A DNA stretch of 64,000 bases from Caenorhabditis elegans. Taxonomy: Eukaryota; Nematoda; Chromadorea; Rhabditida; Rhabditidae. The stretch lies in assembly GCF_000002985.6 (NCBI RefSeq), contig NC_003279.8, positions 1,364,001 through 1,428,000 of the forward strand. Direction: 5' to 3'. The notes under the pieces are model-generated. The model searched no databases and was not told the DNA's origin. It saw only the letters and a list, made by a program, of their open reading frames with translations. This document shows, in pieces, positions 52,591 to 63,889 of the stretch. Numbering within the stretch: the first letter of the stretch is position 1; each line of letters starts with the position of its first letter. A program made the translations under genes and the position numbers.

Positions 52591-55500
52591 ATGAAAGCCC
52601 AACTTGCCATCTTATCCCTACTCGTGGGGCTTTTGGCAGCCCAGGATCTCCGTTCTCTACTTGATATCTGCGCGAACCCTCCGAAAACCACACCGAAAAC
52701 TCTGAGCGACAAGATTTCTCTTCCAGAATCGTACAAGGTAGCTTTCAAGCTCTCTAAATAGCTCAAAAAGCTCAAAAAACCGAGAAATTTTCAGATTTCT
52801 GGCTCGATGACCGATTGGATGAAGGCGAGCACGTCGTTGCTCGTGGAAAGTGCCTCAAAAGAATTCAGAGTTCTGGAGAAACAGACGAGAGATCAGATGC
52901 CGGAGAAATGGATTCAGGAGTTGACTGGTGCAAAGCTGACCTCGTTTATCAACGTTACCAGTGCGTATTGACGAGTTTTAACGTTGAAAATCGTCGATTT
53001 CCGGACAATTTCGTGTCGAAATAACCCCCAAAATAGCCCTAAATTCAGAATGTTTACAGAAGAAAATTGGAAAAAAAAACATCGAATTTTCTCCACAATG
53101 AGAACTACAGCACTTTTTTCCTGGAAAAAGCTGGAAATTAGCTTTTTTGGGGTGAAAAAAAAAGACATTTCTGAAAAATTGCACTTCTCCAGTGTAAAAA
53201 TTGCAAAAATAAGGTTTTCCGGTCAAAAGTGTAATTTTTCAATTTAAATTTTTTAATGTTCTCACTGAAAATATGCTTATTCTTAACTTTTTCACTTAAA
53301 ATATATAGTTTCTGTCTGAAAATCCCTATTCTTAAGATTGGAGCACTTCAGAAGCACTCTTTTTTTTGATATTTTTTCTGAAAAATGCTCTCATTGATTA
53401 AAAATAAAAACACGACTACACCACCTTTAATTTTTCGCATTTTTTAGGGAACATCGAACCAAATTTTTGCTATTTTGCACAAAAAACTTAATTTTCCGAC
53501 TGGTAGTGCTCTTTTTCGGGCTTTTTCGAAATTATTTTAAAGTTTTGGATTTTCTCCGAATATCATGATTAAAAAAAGTTTAAAAAATTTTTCTAAATTT
53601 TATATGATTTGTTGAAAATTGAAAAAATCTCAGTTTTTGCCTAATTCCTATTTTAATTACCACCAATTGAACTCGTTCGTTGGAGCGCGCTTGCACTATT
53701 TTCATTAATTTTTTTTATTTCTTCTCATTATTTCACTGATTTTCTTCATTTTTTGGGTTTTTAATCGGAAAATGAATGAAATAAACAAGAAAAATGTAAA
53801 TTGTTCATTAAAAAATAACTGAAGGCATTTTCAGTTATTTTTTAATAAACAATTTGCATTTTCCTTGTTTATTTCGTTCATTTTCCAATTGAAAACCCAA
53901 AAAATAAAGAAAAGCAGTCAAATAACGAGAATAAATGAAATTAATTAATGAAAATAATACAAGCGCGCTCCAACGAACAAATTCAATTGGAGGAAATTCA
54001 AATAGGAGTTATTTAGGGGAAAACTGAGATTTTTTCAATTTTCAAAAAATCATATAAAATCTCGAAATTTTTTAAAAACATTTTTTTAGTCATGACATTC
54101 GGAGAAAATCCAAAACTTTAAAATAATTTCGAAAAAAGCCCGAAAAAGTGCACTACCAGTCGGAAAATTAAGTTTTTTGTGCAAAATAGCAAAAATTTGG
54201 TTCGATGTTCCCTAAAAATGCGAAAAATTAAAGGTGATGTAGTCGTATTTTTATTGCTTTATTAGACTCAAAATTGTCTGAAAACACCGAATTTCATAAT
54301 GAAACTTCTTGAATACTTCAACTTCTCAAAAAAAAAAGTTATGACGGCTCAAAAAATGGCCTAAAATTAGTTAAAATTTGAAATTTGACCGACTTGTCAA
54401 GCGGCTGGAAACTATTTTTTTTTGAAATCACCGTCTAATTTTGAGTATACAATGTAATTATCTTGCGTTTTCAACTAGATTTAGGTATTTTAAAGTCGAT
54501 GGATAAAGAGATTTTTAAAAATTTTTTTCATCACTTCTCGCCGTCCATCAACTTTAAAATACCTTAATCCAGTTTCAAACGCAAAATAATTAAATTGTAT
54601 ACTTAAAATTTGATGGTTATTTCAAAAAAAAATAGTTTCCAGCCGCTTGACAAGTCGGTCAAATTTCAAATTTTAACTAATTTTAGGCCATTTTTTGAGC
54701 CGTCATAACTTTTTTTTTTGAGAAGTTTTCAAGAAGTTTCATTTTGAAATTCGGTATTTTCAGACAATTTTGAGTTGAATAAAGCAATTTAAAACAATTT
54801 CAAATTTTCAGATAGGAAATTTAGAAAAATTTCATTTTTTTGTTGAAATTTCTGATTCAAAATTCTTTTTTTTTTCCACTGTGTTTAGCCAAAATATGGT
54901 GAATTTCTCTGATTATTGAATCAGAAAAATGATTTTTCAATGAAAAAACCCCCATTTTTTGCAGAAAAATGCTCATTTTGAATTTTTTGAACGGAGAAAA
55001 TCGTATTTCTGGGTCATTTTAACTGAAAAAAGTTCTTTTTTTTTTATTTCTGATTCAAAATTCTTTTGTTTTCCACTGCTTCGAGCAAAATAAGGTGAAT
55101 TTTCCTGATTTTGAATGGAAAGTTTATTTAAAAAATCGAGTTTTTTTTTTGTTTTATTGTGTTTTAAATAAGAAAATTAATGAAATTGAAGCTTTTTCCA
55201 TATAAAATGCTCTGAAAATTCTAATTTCACTAAAATAGGGTAAGATTCATTAGAAAAATGCCTTTTTCAATGAAAAACCCAGTTTTTTGCAGAAAAATAC
55301 TCATTTTGAGTTTTTTGAATTGAGAAAATTTTATTTCTGGGTCATCACCATGAAATTCGGTGTTTTCAGACAATTTTGAGTCTAATAAAGCAATGTAGAA
55401 AATCGACTACTTTGAAAAACACTGCAACCTTTTCCTCACGAGGGACGAGGAAAAGTGGTTTCTAGGCCATGGTCGAGGGGCCGACAAGTTTCTGCGGCCA

Positions 55501-58500
55501 TTTATCTTGCTTTGTTTTCCGCCTGTTTTCTTTCGTTTTTCATCGATTTTTTTCGTTTTTTCTTAATAAAACTGATAAATAAATATTTTTTTGCAGATGC
55601 TAAAACAATTTCCAAGTAAAAAAATTATGTATTCAGTGGGCAAGCAGCGGTGAAAGTGGTCAATGTAATATGATGGATTACGGGAATACAAAACCTAAAC
55701 TTTTTCTGAAACATGATACATATGCTGCTTAGATGCTGAAGCTACCTGATTTTCATAACGAGACCGCTGAAAAAGTTTTGAGGTTTCCAAAATTCAACTT
55801 TTTTGGTGAAAAAGTCGAGATTTTCGCACAAAAAGTTGAATTTTGAAAACCTCAAAACTTTTTCAGCGGTCTCGTTATGAAAATCAGATAGCTTCAGCAT
55901 CTAAGCATCATATGTATCATGTTTCAGAAAAAGTTTAGGCAAAAAATATTTATTTATCTGCAAAAAAAAAAATATTTATTTATCTGCAAAAAATATTTAT
56001 TTATCAGTTTTAATAAGAAAAAACGAAAAAAATCGATGAAAAACGAAAGAAAATAGGCGGAAAACAAAGCAAGATAAATGGCCGCTGAAACTTGTCGGCC
56101 CCTCGGCCATGGCCTAGAAACCACTTTTCCTCGTCCCTCGTGAGGAAAAAGTTGCAGTGAAAAAAAAAACAAAAATTGACGAAAAATGTCTCCATATTTC
56201 CTATTTTCAGGCGGCGAATGCATCGGGAATGTCTCGAAACCGGATCTATTCAAAATTTCACGCTTCGAATCCATCATCGGCGCCGACACATCATCCCTCT
56301 ACAGCATCATTCTCGGACTAATCGAATTCGACAAATCGCACACCGGATTTTTCGTCGAAGATCACGTCGAAGTGGTCGGTGGTGTTAACGCACAGAAATG
56401 GGTCACATGCATTGATGGAGCGACGGCTAACGATACGAAGGTGCTGCTGGAGGTTCGATACGCCGGAGAAGAGACGATCAGACCGGCTCAATCGCCATTC
56501 TCCAACCCGTTGCTCCTCTCGATCCGGCTCGCCGAGCTTCCGAACTTTAACAGCACGGTGGCGTTAAATCATGTATCTGTGGAGCTTGATCGTTATGAGC
56601 TTCCCGTTGGAAATGAGGCTGCGGTGGTTCATGGTGTTTGGTGTAAGAATCGAAACGATACGGTTCTAGTTTTGAAGCCGCTCGATGAATATGCGGCGAT
56701 TTTGAATTATTTCGATCCGTCCACCAATCGATCTGATGTAGTGGAGGTTTTATACTCTAAAACCAAAAAAGTCATCCATATCGCCGGGGATTCGTTTGAA
56801 AATGGCGTGAAACTATTCAAAGCCACACCGAAACGCTATAAAAATGGCACCGACTACATTCTCCATGACTTCAACTATGGATACGAGTTCACGATGAGCC
56901 ACGGAGCCTGTCAGAGCTTCTCCCCGTTGGATGATAGCTCTGAGGATGTGCTCGTGAAGAATGGAACCGATCATTTTATTATGAACAATATGGAATGGCT
57001 TTTGGTGGATCCTGGATTGAGATTTTCTCTGTATGAAAGTGATGTTGATATGGTTGGAACGGCTTTTAAGACTTATCGAGCTTATGATGGCCGAGATGAG
57101 ACGATTGTGGAGCTTCATGTGACTGAGGATATGGAGGTTCACTCGATGGCGAGGTTTCGAATGGGATCCCGACATCTTGCGGTCTCACTGACAGTTCAGA
57201 GGATTCCGATGGAGTCTTCTAGGCTTAACATGAAAACTGTTCAGCTGTCGAATTGTTATGATGAGCAAAAGTTTGCCAACAATACGCTGATGGTGCAGAT
57301 TAAAGATAGTATGTGTTGGAAGTGTTTGAGCGAAGAAAAATTGGAGAAAATCTAGAAAACAGTGTATTTTGACTTGGAAATTCCAATTTTCTAACTGAAA
57401 AAAGCTCAAAATGAGCGAAAATCTTTCAAAAAATAACATTTTTCCAATTAAAACTGTTTCAAAAATCTAGTTTTTCTGTTCTAAATTGCTTGAAATTATT
57501 TTTCCCAGAGGAAAAACCGAAAAAGAGCAGTTTTCAGCTAAAACCGATAAAAATCTTTGAATTGAAAAATCGTTTTTCTGATGAATCTTACCCTATTCTG
57601 AATTTTCAGAGGGTTAAATAGGGCATTTTATATGAAAAAAGCTTCAATTTCATAATTTTTACAATAGGAAAATTCAATTTTTGAGCATTTTTCCCACTAA
57701 TTTTCTTTAAAAAATTTCGAAAAAGCTGGAAAATGTGATTTTTCTGTTTCCAATTTTATGAAAAATGCGAGAATTTTCAAAAATAACTGTGGAAAAATGA
57801 ATTTTGAATGACATTTTTTAAAACCCGTTTTTCAGTTGAAATGACCCAGAAATACGATTTTTTTTCAGTTCAAAAACCCCAAAATTAGCATTTTTCCGCA
57901 AAAAATGGGATTTTTTCCATTGAAAAATTATTTTTGATATAAATGATATAAAATCAGAGAAATAAATCTGATATAATCTGATATAATAATCAGAGAAATT
58001 CCCCATATTTTGGTTTTAAAAAACTGTGGAAAAATGAATTTTGAATCAGAAATTTCAAAAAAAAAATAATTTTTTCTAAAAATCATATCTGGAAATTTGA
58101 AATTTTTTAAATTGCTTTACTATTCTCAAAATTGTCTGAAAACACCGAATTTCATAATGAAACTTCTTGAAAACTTCTCAAAAAAAAGTTATGGCGGCTC
58201 AAAAAATGGCCTAAAATTAGTTAAAATTTGAAATTTGACCGACTTGTCAAGCGGCTGGAAACTATTTTTTTTTGAAATAACCATCAAATTTTAAGTATAC
58301 AATTTAATTATTTTGCGTTTGAAACTGGATTTAGGTATTTTAAAGTTGATGGACGGCGAGATGTGATGAAAAAAATTTAAAAAATCTCTTTATCCATCGA
58401 CTTTAAAATACCTAAATCTAGTTGAAAACGCAAGATAATTACATTGTATACTCAAAATTAGACGGTGATTTCAAAAAAAAATCTAGTTTCCAGCCGCTTG

Positions 58501-60608
58501 ACAAGTCGGTCAAATTTCAAATTTTAACTAATTTCAGGCCATTTTTTGAGCCGTCAGAACTGTTTTTTGAGAAGTTGAAATTTTCAAAAAGTTTCATTAT
58601 GAAATTCGGTGTTTTCAGACAATTTTAGGCCTAATAAAGCAATTAAAACAATTTGACTACACCACCTTTAAATTGAAATCCTTTCAGAAACCCTCTCCGA
58701 CCTAAGCCAAGTCGGCCTAAATGGCCTAAACGAAGCCGTCGCCTCCTCAATTTCCAAGAATGTCCACCCAATTATCCCATATCGAGTTATCGTCTTCTAC
58801 GTTGAATCTCGTGACAGTGGCCTTGAAATGATTGTTCGTGTCGCTGAAAAGACTGAAAAGAAGCCTGGAAACGTTGTTGGATATAATTATACGACTGAAC
58901 TGACGACAGCTGAGATTTTTAAGCTTATGAATGACTCAATGACACTTGATAAAATGCCTATTGAGGTTTTGAAGAATAATGGAGTCAAGGAGGTAAAAAA
59001 TTGAAGAAAATTGGCTTAAATATCGCGAATTTGGAAGCGAAACCAGTCTGGACCGATTTTTGACCAAAAAATGCCAAAAAAAAAATCTTTTTTGAATTAA
59101 AAATAGAAAAATGTTGAATTTTTTTCACCACTAAAAATGTGCTTTCAAATTTCAAATGTAAATTTTAATTTTCTTCTAAAAAGACAATAAATTGCAAAAT
59201 TTCGGAAAAAAGTGCCTGAAATTTTACTTTTAGCGCCAAAAAAATGTTGAAAAATTAAAGACTCGCAAGATATTTTGATTTGAAGACCGAAAAATGTAGA
59301 TATCTGACTTTTAACTCTAAAAATTTCGAAAAATTGTTGTAAGTTCGCAAAAAAATAGAATTTTACGCTAGAAAATGTCAAAATTCTTAAAGGTGGTGTT
59401 GTCGAAAAAATTTTTATTGCTTTATTAGGCTTAAAATTGTTTGAAAACACCGAATTTCATAATGAAACTTCTTGAATACTTCAACTTCTTTAAAAAAAAA
59501 GAAGTTATGACGGCTCAAAAAATGGCCTAAAATTAGTTAAAATTGGAAATTTGACCGACTTGTCAAGCGGCTGGAAACTATTTTTTTTTTGAAATATCGT
59601 CAAATTTTGAGTATACATTTTAATTATCTTGCGTTTTCAACTCGATTTAGGTTTTTTAAAATCGATAGACGAAGAGATTTTTAAATTTTTTGAAGCAAAA
59701 CTCGGCGTCTCTTCGTCGACTTTAAAATACCAAAATGAAGTTGAAAACGCAAGATAATTACATTACTTATATACTCCAAGTTTGACGGTGATTTCAAAAA
59801 AAAAGCTAGTTTCCAGCCGCTTGACAAGTCGGTCAAATTTCAAATTTTAACTAATTTCAGGCCATTTTTTGAGCCGTCATAACTTTTTTTTTGAGAAGTT
59901 GAAGTATTCAAGAAGTTTCATTATGAAATTCGGTGTTTTCAAACAATTTTAAGCCTAATAAAGCATTTAAAAAAATTCGACTACATCACCTTTAAGAATT
60001 TTGACATTTTCTAGCGTAAAATCCTATTTTTTTGCGAATTTACAATTTTTCGAAATTTTTAGAGTTAAAAGACAGATATCTACATTTTTCGGACTTCAAA
60101 TCAAAATATCTTGCGAGTCTTTAATTTTTCAACATTTTTTTGGCGCTAAAAGTAAAATTTCAGGCACTTTTTTCCGAAATTTTGAAAAATAGCATTGAAA
60201 ATTTTGCAATTTCTTGAATTTATTGTCTTTTTAGAAGAAAATTAAAATTTACATTTGGAATTTGAAAGCACATTTTTAGTGGTGAAAAAAATTCAAAATT
60301 TTTCTATTTTTAATTTAAAAAAATTCGACTACACCACCTTTAAGAAATTCGAATTTTATGCCTAAAAATGTGTGACACGGAGTCATTTTCTCTAATTTTC
60401 AAATTTTCAGGAATGGATGGCCGACGCGTCAACAATGAAAATGTATCCACCGGAGAACGATGACGGATTCATTGGCTACACGGGCGGTGCAATGTTCGTT
60501 CTTGCCATTTTCTGCCTTTTGATTGGAGTATCGATTGGAGCCGTCGGAGTTTTTGTGGCGACTCGGCGTCAACGTATTTCTACGCTGGCTTATCAAGTTT
60601 TTGAGTAG
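52591..60608 (+). CDS. Large type I membrane glycoprotein, nematode family of unknown function
   Basis: There are five exons: 52591-52737, 52795-52960, 56211-57308, 58688-58992 and 60411-60608. Phases agree and give 637 residues. [17 protein letters not shown] is a clear signal peptide. The extracellular part has many N-glycosylation sequons (for example NDT, NST, NRS, NGT, NNT, NYT) and scattered cysteines. A single membrane span lies near residues 597-622 ([20 protein letters not shown]). A short basic tail follows, [15 protein letters not shown], whose YQVF fits the YxxΦ sorting signal. In exon 3 I chose the donor GTATGT at 57309; reading on would reach a stop after 17 codons. I do not recognise a named domain with confidence; nematode extracellular proteins annotated as LolA-like are a possible relative. 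The product probably acts at the plasma or endolysosomal membrane. Confidence 0.82.
53440..54235. repeat. Palindromic element related to 13505-14245
   Basis: The arms are centred near 53835. They contain ggagcgcgcttgcac and its complement, and the outer ends carry aaattaagttttttgtgcaa and cgaaaaagcccgaaaaagtg. It lies in intron 2 of the membrane-protein gene and differs clearly from the 13.5 kb copy. Confidence 0.75.
54240..54790. repeat. Palindromic element, 'aaaacaccgaatttcat' family, copy 3
   Basis: A complete copy directly after the previous element, with tgaaatttgaccgacttgtc and its complement. Centre near 54515. Confidence 0.8.
54800..55410. repeat. Left arm of the inverted repeat flanking exon 3
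   Basis: AT-rich sequence with taaggtgaattttcctgatt and atagggtaagattcattag. It recurs inverted at about 57450-58090 on the other side of the 1.1 kb exon 3. Confidence 0.6.
55420..56159. repeat. Palindromic element 'e', copy 5 (altered right arm)
   Basis: Both termini are intact. In the right arm about 100 bases are replaced by three copies of aaaaaatatttatttatctg near 55938-56005. The right terminus is only 51 bases upstream of exon 3. Confidence 0.85.
57450..58670. repeat. Right arm of the inverted repeat flanking exon 3, with family copy 4
   Basis: 57450-58090 is the inverted counterpart of 54800-55410. 58110-58670 is another palindromic 'aaaacaccgaatttcat' element. The latter ends only some 20 bases before the acceptor of exon 4. 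Confidence 0.65.
59085..60345. repeat. 1.26-kb nested palindrome filling intron 4
   Basis: The outer arms 59085-59395 and 59995-60345 are reverse complements (gactcgcaagatattttgat, tagcgccaaaaaaatgttga). The inner part, 59390-60000, is an 'aaaacaccgaatttcat' palindrome bordered by aggtggtg and caccaccttt. Together they occupy nearly the whole intron. Confidence 0.75.
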
Positions 60609-61435
60609 AATTATTTCACTCTTCTTTTGTTGTCCATTTTTGCATAATTTTTCAGTTTTTTTTGAGGAGTGGAGAAGCTTATTGAGGAAATTTTGGCTTA
60701 AAATGGGTTAATTTTGACATTTTTATGGGAAAAATGAGCATTTTTCAGCCATTTTTGACATAGATTTTTACGTGCAAAACATTTATTTGTAGCAGAAGCT
60801 TCATTTTTATGCAAAAATGTCGGTTTTTTATTTATTTTTTTTTTGGCGTAAAAAGTCGAATTTTGATGCAAAAGTAGACAATTTCGGGCAATTTTAGCCA
60901 AAAAAAATCTTATTTCTATGCTAAAAATTATATTTTCGTGAGATTTTCCACACCGTTTTCCGCATTTTTTGCCCATTTTCAGCCAAAATTTCTCAAGCAT
61001 CTCTCGACCTCCAACTTCTTCTATATCATTCCCCTCTCGAGTTTCCAAATTTATTTCAATTTTCGACTGGTATTCTCACTTATATATGTACTTTTTTTTG
61101 CGAAAACTTTGGTTTTGAAATTTCATGTATTAATGTATTTTTATATCACTTTCCCCCCCCCCACCGTTGCCATTTTCGATGAAAAATTATTGATTTTTCG
61201 AGTTTTATTGTATTTTCAGATATTTATTGAAGAAGAGAAAGGGGAACGTGGAGAGAATACAATATTACGGGTCCAGAGAGAGAGTGTAGTCAGTTGAAGA
61301 GACACAGACATGTCGGGGGGATTCAAGGGGCGGAGCGAGGGGAAGAGCCAATTCGTGTCGATTTACGGGGCGTTTGTGAAGAGGAACGCTACGTACACCG
61401 CGCTCCGTTTATAATATTTTTTTAAATTATTTCTT
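60609..61435. other. Region downstream of the membrane-protein gene, no gene recognised
   Basis: AT-rich up to about 61200, then a GC-richer patch at 61230-61410 with gagagagtgtagtcagttga and gcggagcgaggggaagagcc. This could be the 3' UTR end or a promoter, but I see no exon and no AATAAA close to the stop codon. Confidence 0.4.
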
Positions 61436-61439
61436 ATAC

Positions 61440-61800
61440 AGTGCATTTATTTTTTCTCTTCACTTCTACGACTTTAAAGGAGGACACACATTTATGCGAA
61501 ATGGTCTCGTCACGCGTTATTTATTGATTTTTGGAGCACCACGCGTGGCAGGACCATTTCAAATAAATGCGCCCTCCTTTAAAGTCGTAGAAGTGTAGAA
61601 AAATGCGCTGTCACGTGGTGTGCCAAGTTGTCCCATTTTGGTTTGATCTACAAAAAATGCGGGAGAATGGAGACGCAGACTTTTCAACTGATTTCGCATC
61701 GTTAAGATTGTTGTGCTGACGTCACATTTTTTTGGGCAAAAAATTCCCGCATTTTTTGTAGATCAAACCGCAATGAGACAGCCTGGCACTACGTAAACTG
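61440..61800. repeat. Two adjacent inverted-repeat elements
   Basis: 61440-61605 has arms with gactttaaaggagg and its complement around a centre near 61530. 61607-61800 is a full 'acaaaaaatgcgggaa' element with gtcacgtggtgtgccaag at the left and cctggcactacgt at the right. An (AT) run follows at 61816-61832. Confidence 0.75.
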
Positions 61801-61859
61801 TAAAGAGTATTAGCCATATATATATATATATATTACGGTGGGCGGCAAACGATTTCTTC

Positions 61860-62760
61860 CGACAAATCGGCAAATCGCTGGAATTACACGTGTTTTGCTC
61901 GATCCAGCTCGACCATTTTCCAGCTCGACCAGCTCGACCATTCGGGCACGTTGGCTGTCTCAAAATTCACGTTTTCTCGCGGACGAGAAAACTTGAGAAA
62001 TGTGAGAAAATGGCCTAGAAAATCCTGGAAGAGGAGAATTCCTCGTCCACAGCCAAAATAGCGTGTGAAAGAAGAGACGCAGACGGCAAAACGGTTATTC
62101 TTGGCGTTTTTCACGTCCAGAGAAAAAGTAGTGTCTGCGTCTCTCACGCCCAATGGATAGCGAGAGTTGGCGCCAACGTGAATTCTCAATGAGGCGCGTT
62201 TGCTTCAAAATTATGCAGCCAGCAACCACGTGTTCGGTGTAATTTGTGCATACACCGTCACGCGCAAATGCAGACATTTTTGCACGCGCTGCGGTGACAC
62301 GTGGTCGCTGGCTGTCCTTTTGCATAATTTTGAAGCAAACGCGCCTCATTGAGAATTCACGTTGGCGCCAACTCTCGCTATCCATTGGGCGTGAGAGACG
62401 CATATACAACTTTTTTCTGGACGTGAAAAACGCAAAGAATAACCGTTTTGCCGTCTGCGTCTCTTCTTTCACACGCTATTTTGGCTGTGGACGAGGAATT
62501 CTCCTCTTCCAGGATTTTCTAGGCCATTTTCTCACATTTCTCAAGTTTTCTCGTCCGCGAGAAAACGTGAATTTTGAGACAGCCAGCGAGCACGTGGCCG
62601 CGGTGAAATTCCTCTTGGCGAATTCAAAATTGTTTTCCCGCCTTTTTTTGAAAATTCTCATTTTCGAGGCGTTGGTCGAGCTGAATACACGTGGAATTGA
62701 AAACTTTTCGGAAAATCGGCAAACCGGCAATTTTCCCATTTGCCGAACGGCAATTGTTGC
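61860..62760. repeat. Long inverted repeat centred near 62265
   Basis: The arms of about 300 bases carry cgcgagaaaacgtgaatttt, tccaggattttctaggccat and gcgtttgcttcaaaattatg. They give long mirror open frames on both strands (up to 203 residues at 62246-62857), which I reject as genes. The flanks carry small TTGCCGG-type patches (62705-62755). Confidence 0.75.
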
Positions 62761-62764
62761 TCAC

Positions 62765-62945
62765 CCACGTGGTGTCAGGTTGTCCCATCACGATTTGATC
62801 TACAAACAATGCGGGAATATTTCCCCAAAAAATGTGACGTCAGCACCACGTTCTTAACCATGAGAAATCAGTTGAGAAGTCTGAGTCTAAATTCCCGCAT
62901 TTTTTGTAGATCACAACGCAATGGGACAGTCTGACACCACGTGCT
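62765..62945. repeat. 'acaaaaaatgcgggaa' inverted-repeat element, complete
   Basis: The ends cacgtggtgtcagg and ctgacaccacgtg are perfect inverted termini. The core keeps aaaatgtgacgtcagcacca and ttcttaaccatgagaaatca. It is the best preserved copy of this family in the window. Confidence 0.8.
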
Positions 62946-63226
62946 CATCAGGGCCTGGACTTTTTTGGTTTTTTGGGTATTTTGACGAAAAATCGACTTT
63001 TTAGTTTTTTGGGACCAAAAAAAACCTTAAAAAACTTGTTTGCCGTGTCGAGTCTCGACTCGAGACTATTCTGTATTAAAAAAACACTTTAAATTTTTTT
63101 TTTTTTTGCAACATTACTTGAATAACCTCATTAAAAATAAACTTAAGAACCAAAAAGTTGTTGGTTTTTTTTTTGAAAATTTCAATTAAGTTATTTTTGG
63201 TCCCAGCCGTGCCCATGATTTACATA

Positions 63227-63793
63227 CTACTGATATAATTTCAAAGAAATCTGCGAATTAGGTTGAGAATCCTTTTGAAGCATCAATTTGATTTCCGATA
63301 TGAAGTCCTCAATGTTTTCTGGATCGATTAGCAGTTGACAAATGTCCTTTGAGAGTTTCACACTGATCTTTTTGCTGGGAAAAATCCTGCAAGTATTTGC
63401 AATGAAATTGGTGGCAACATGTGACTTCTTCCTCTCGATTTGTACTTCGAATACTTTTGTGAGTTGTAAATCAACTTCTACTTCATCCAATGTATATTTG
63501 GAACGTGGCTGTGTCCAATAATCCACATAGAACTTGGCTTTGGGAACAATATCATCCGCGTTAAAACGAGGAAATGGACCTTTACATGTTTGAAAGCAAT
63601 TTCAACAGTCCTCACGTTCCATTTTGTTATTATCAAATCCAGGAACTTTCGTGGTAGAGCATATCCCCAATCGTCTTTCTCGAATACAGATGTGAGAAAA
63701 ATGGTCAATTTTGATCAAGTGATATTTGAATTGATAACGTCGGTAACTATTGCCGGATTCTCTTTTTTTTCGTCCCACAATAAGTAGAGACAA
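63227..63793 (-). pseudogene. Unrecognised coding fragment, frame-broken
   Basis: Base composition is exon-like. On the minus strand the best frame ends at the TGA/TAA region near 63227 and includes PFPRFNADDIVPKAKFYVDY, YTLDEVEVDLQLTKVFEVQI and KLSKDICQLLIDPENIEDFI, about 120 residues. Upstream, another frame carries SVFEKDDWGYALPRKFLDLI and a third carries GNSYRRYQFKYHLIKIDHF. I find no intron that would join them in phase; the only nearby donor leaves too short an intron. It is therefore likely a decayed gene or a fragment of a mobile element. I do not recognise the family; a MATH-like resemblance of the DDWGYALP part is weak. Confidence 0.35.
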
Positions 63794-63889
63794 CTGAAAA
63801 TGTAACTTTTGGAAATATTCAAAATGCCATTTTGAAAAAAATCAACTTTTTTCGCCATGTCCAGTTATGAACATACATATCAGAGGTGC

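Noticed and set aside
62246..62857. 203-residue open frame
   Set aside because: Most of it is repeated as an open frame on the opposite strand within the same inverted repeat, and the last part runs into a MITE.
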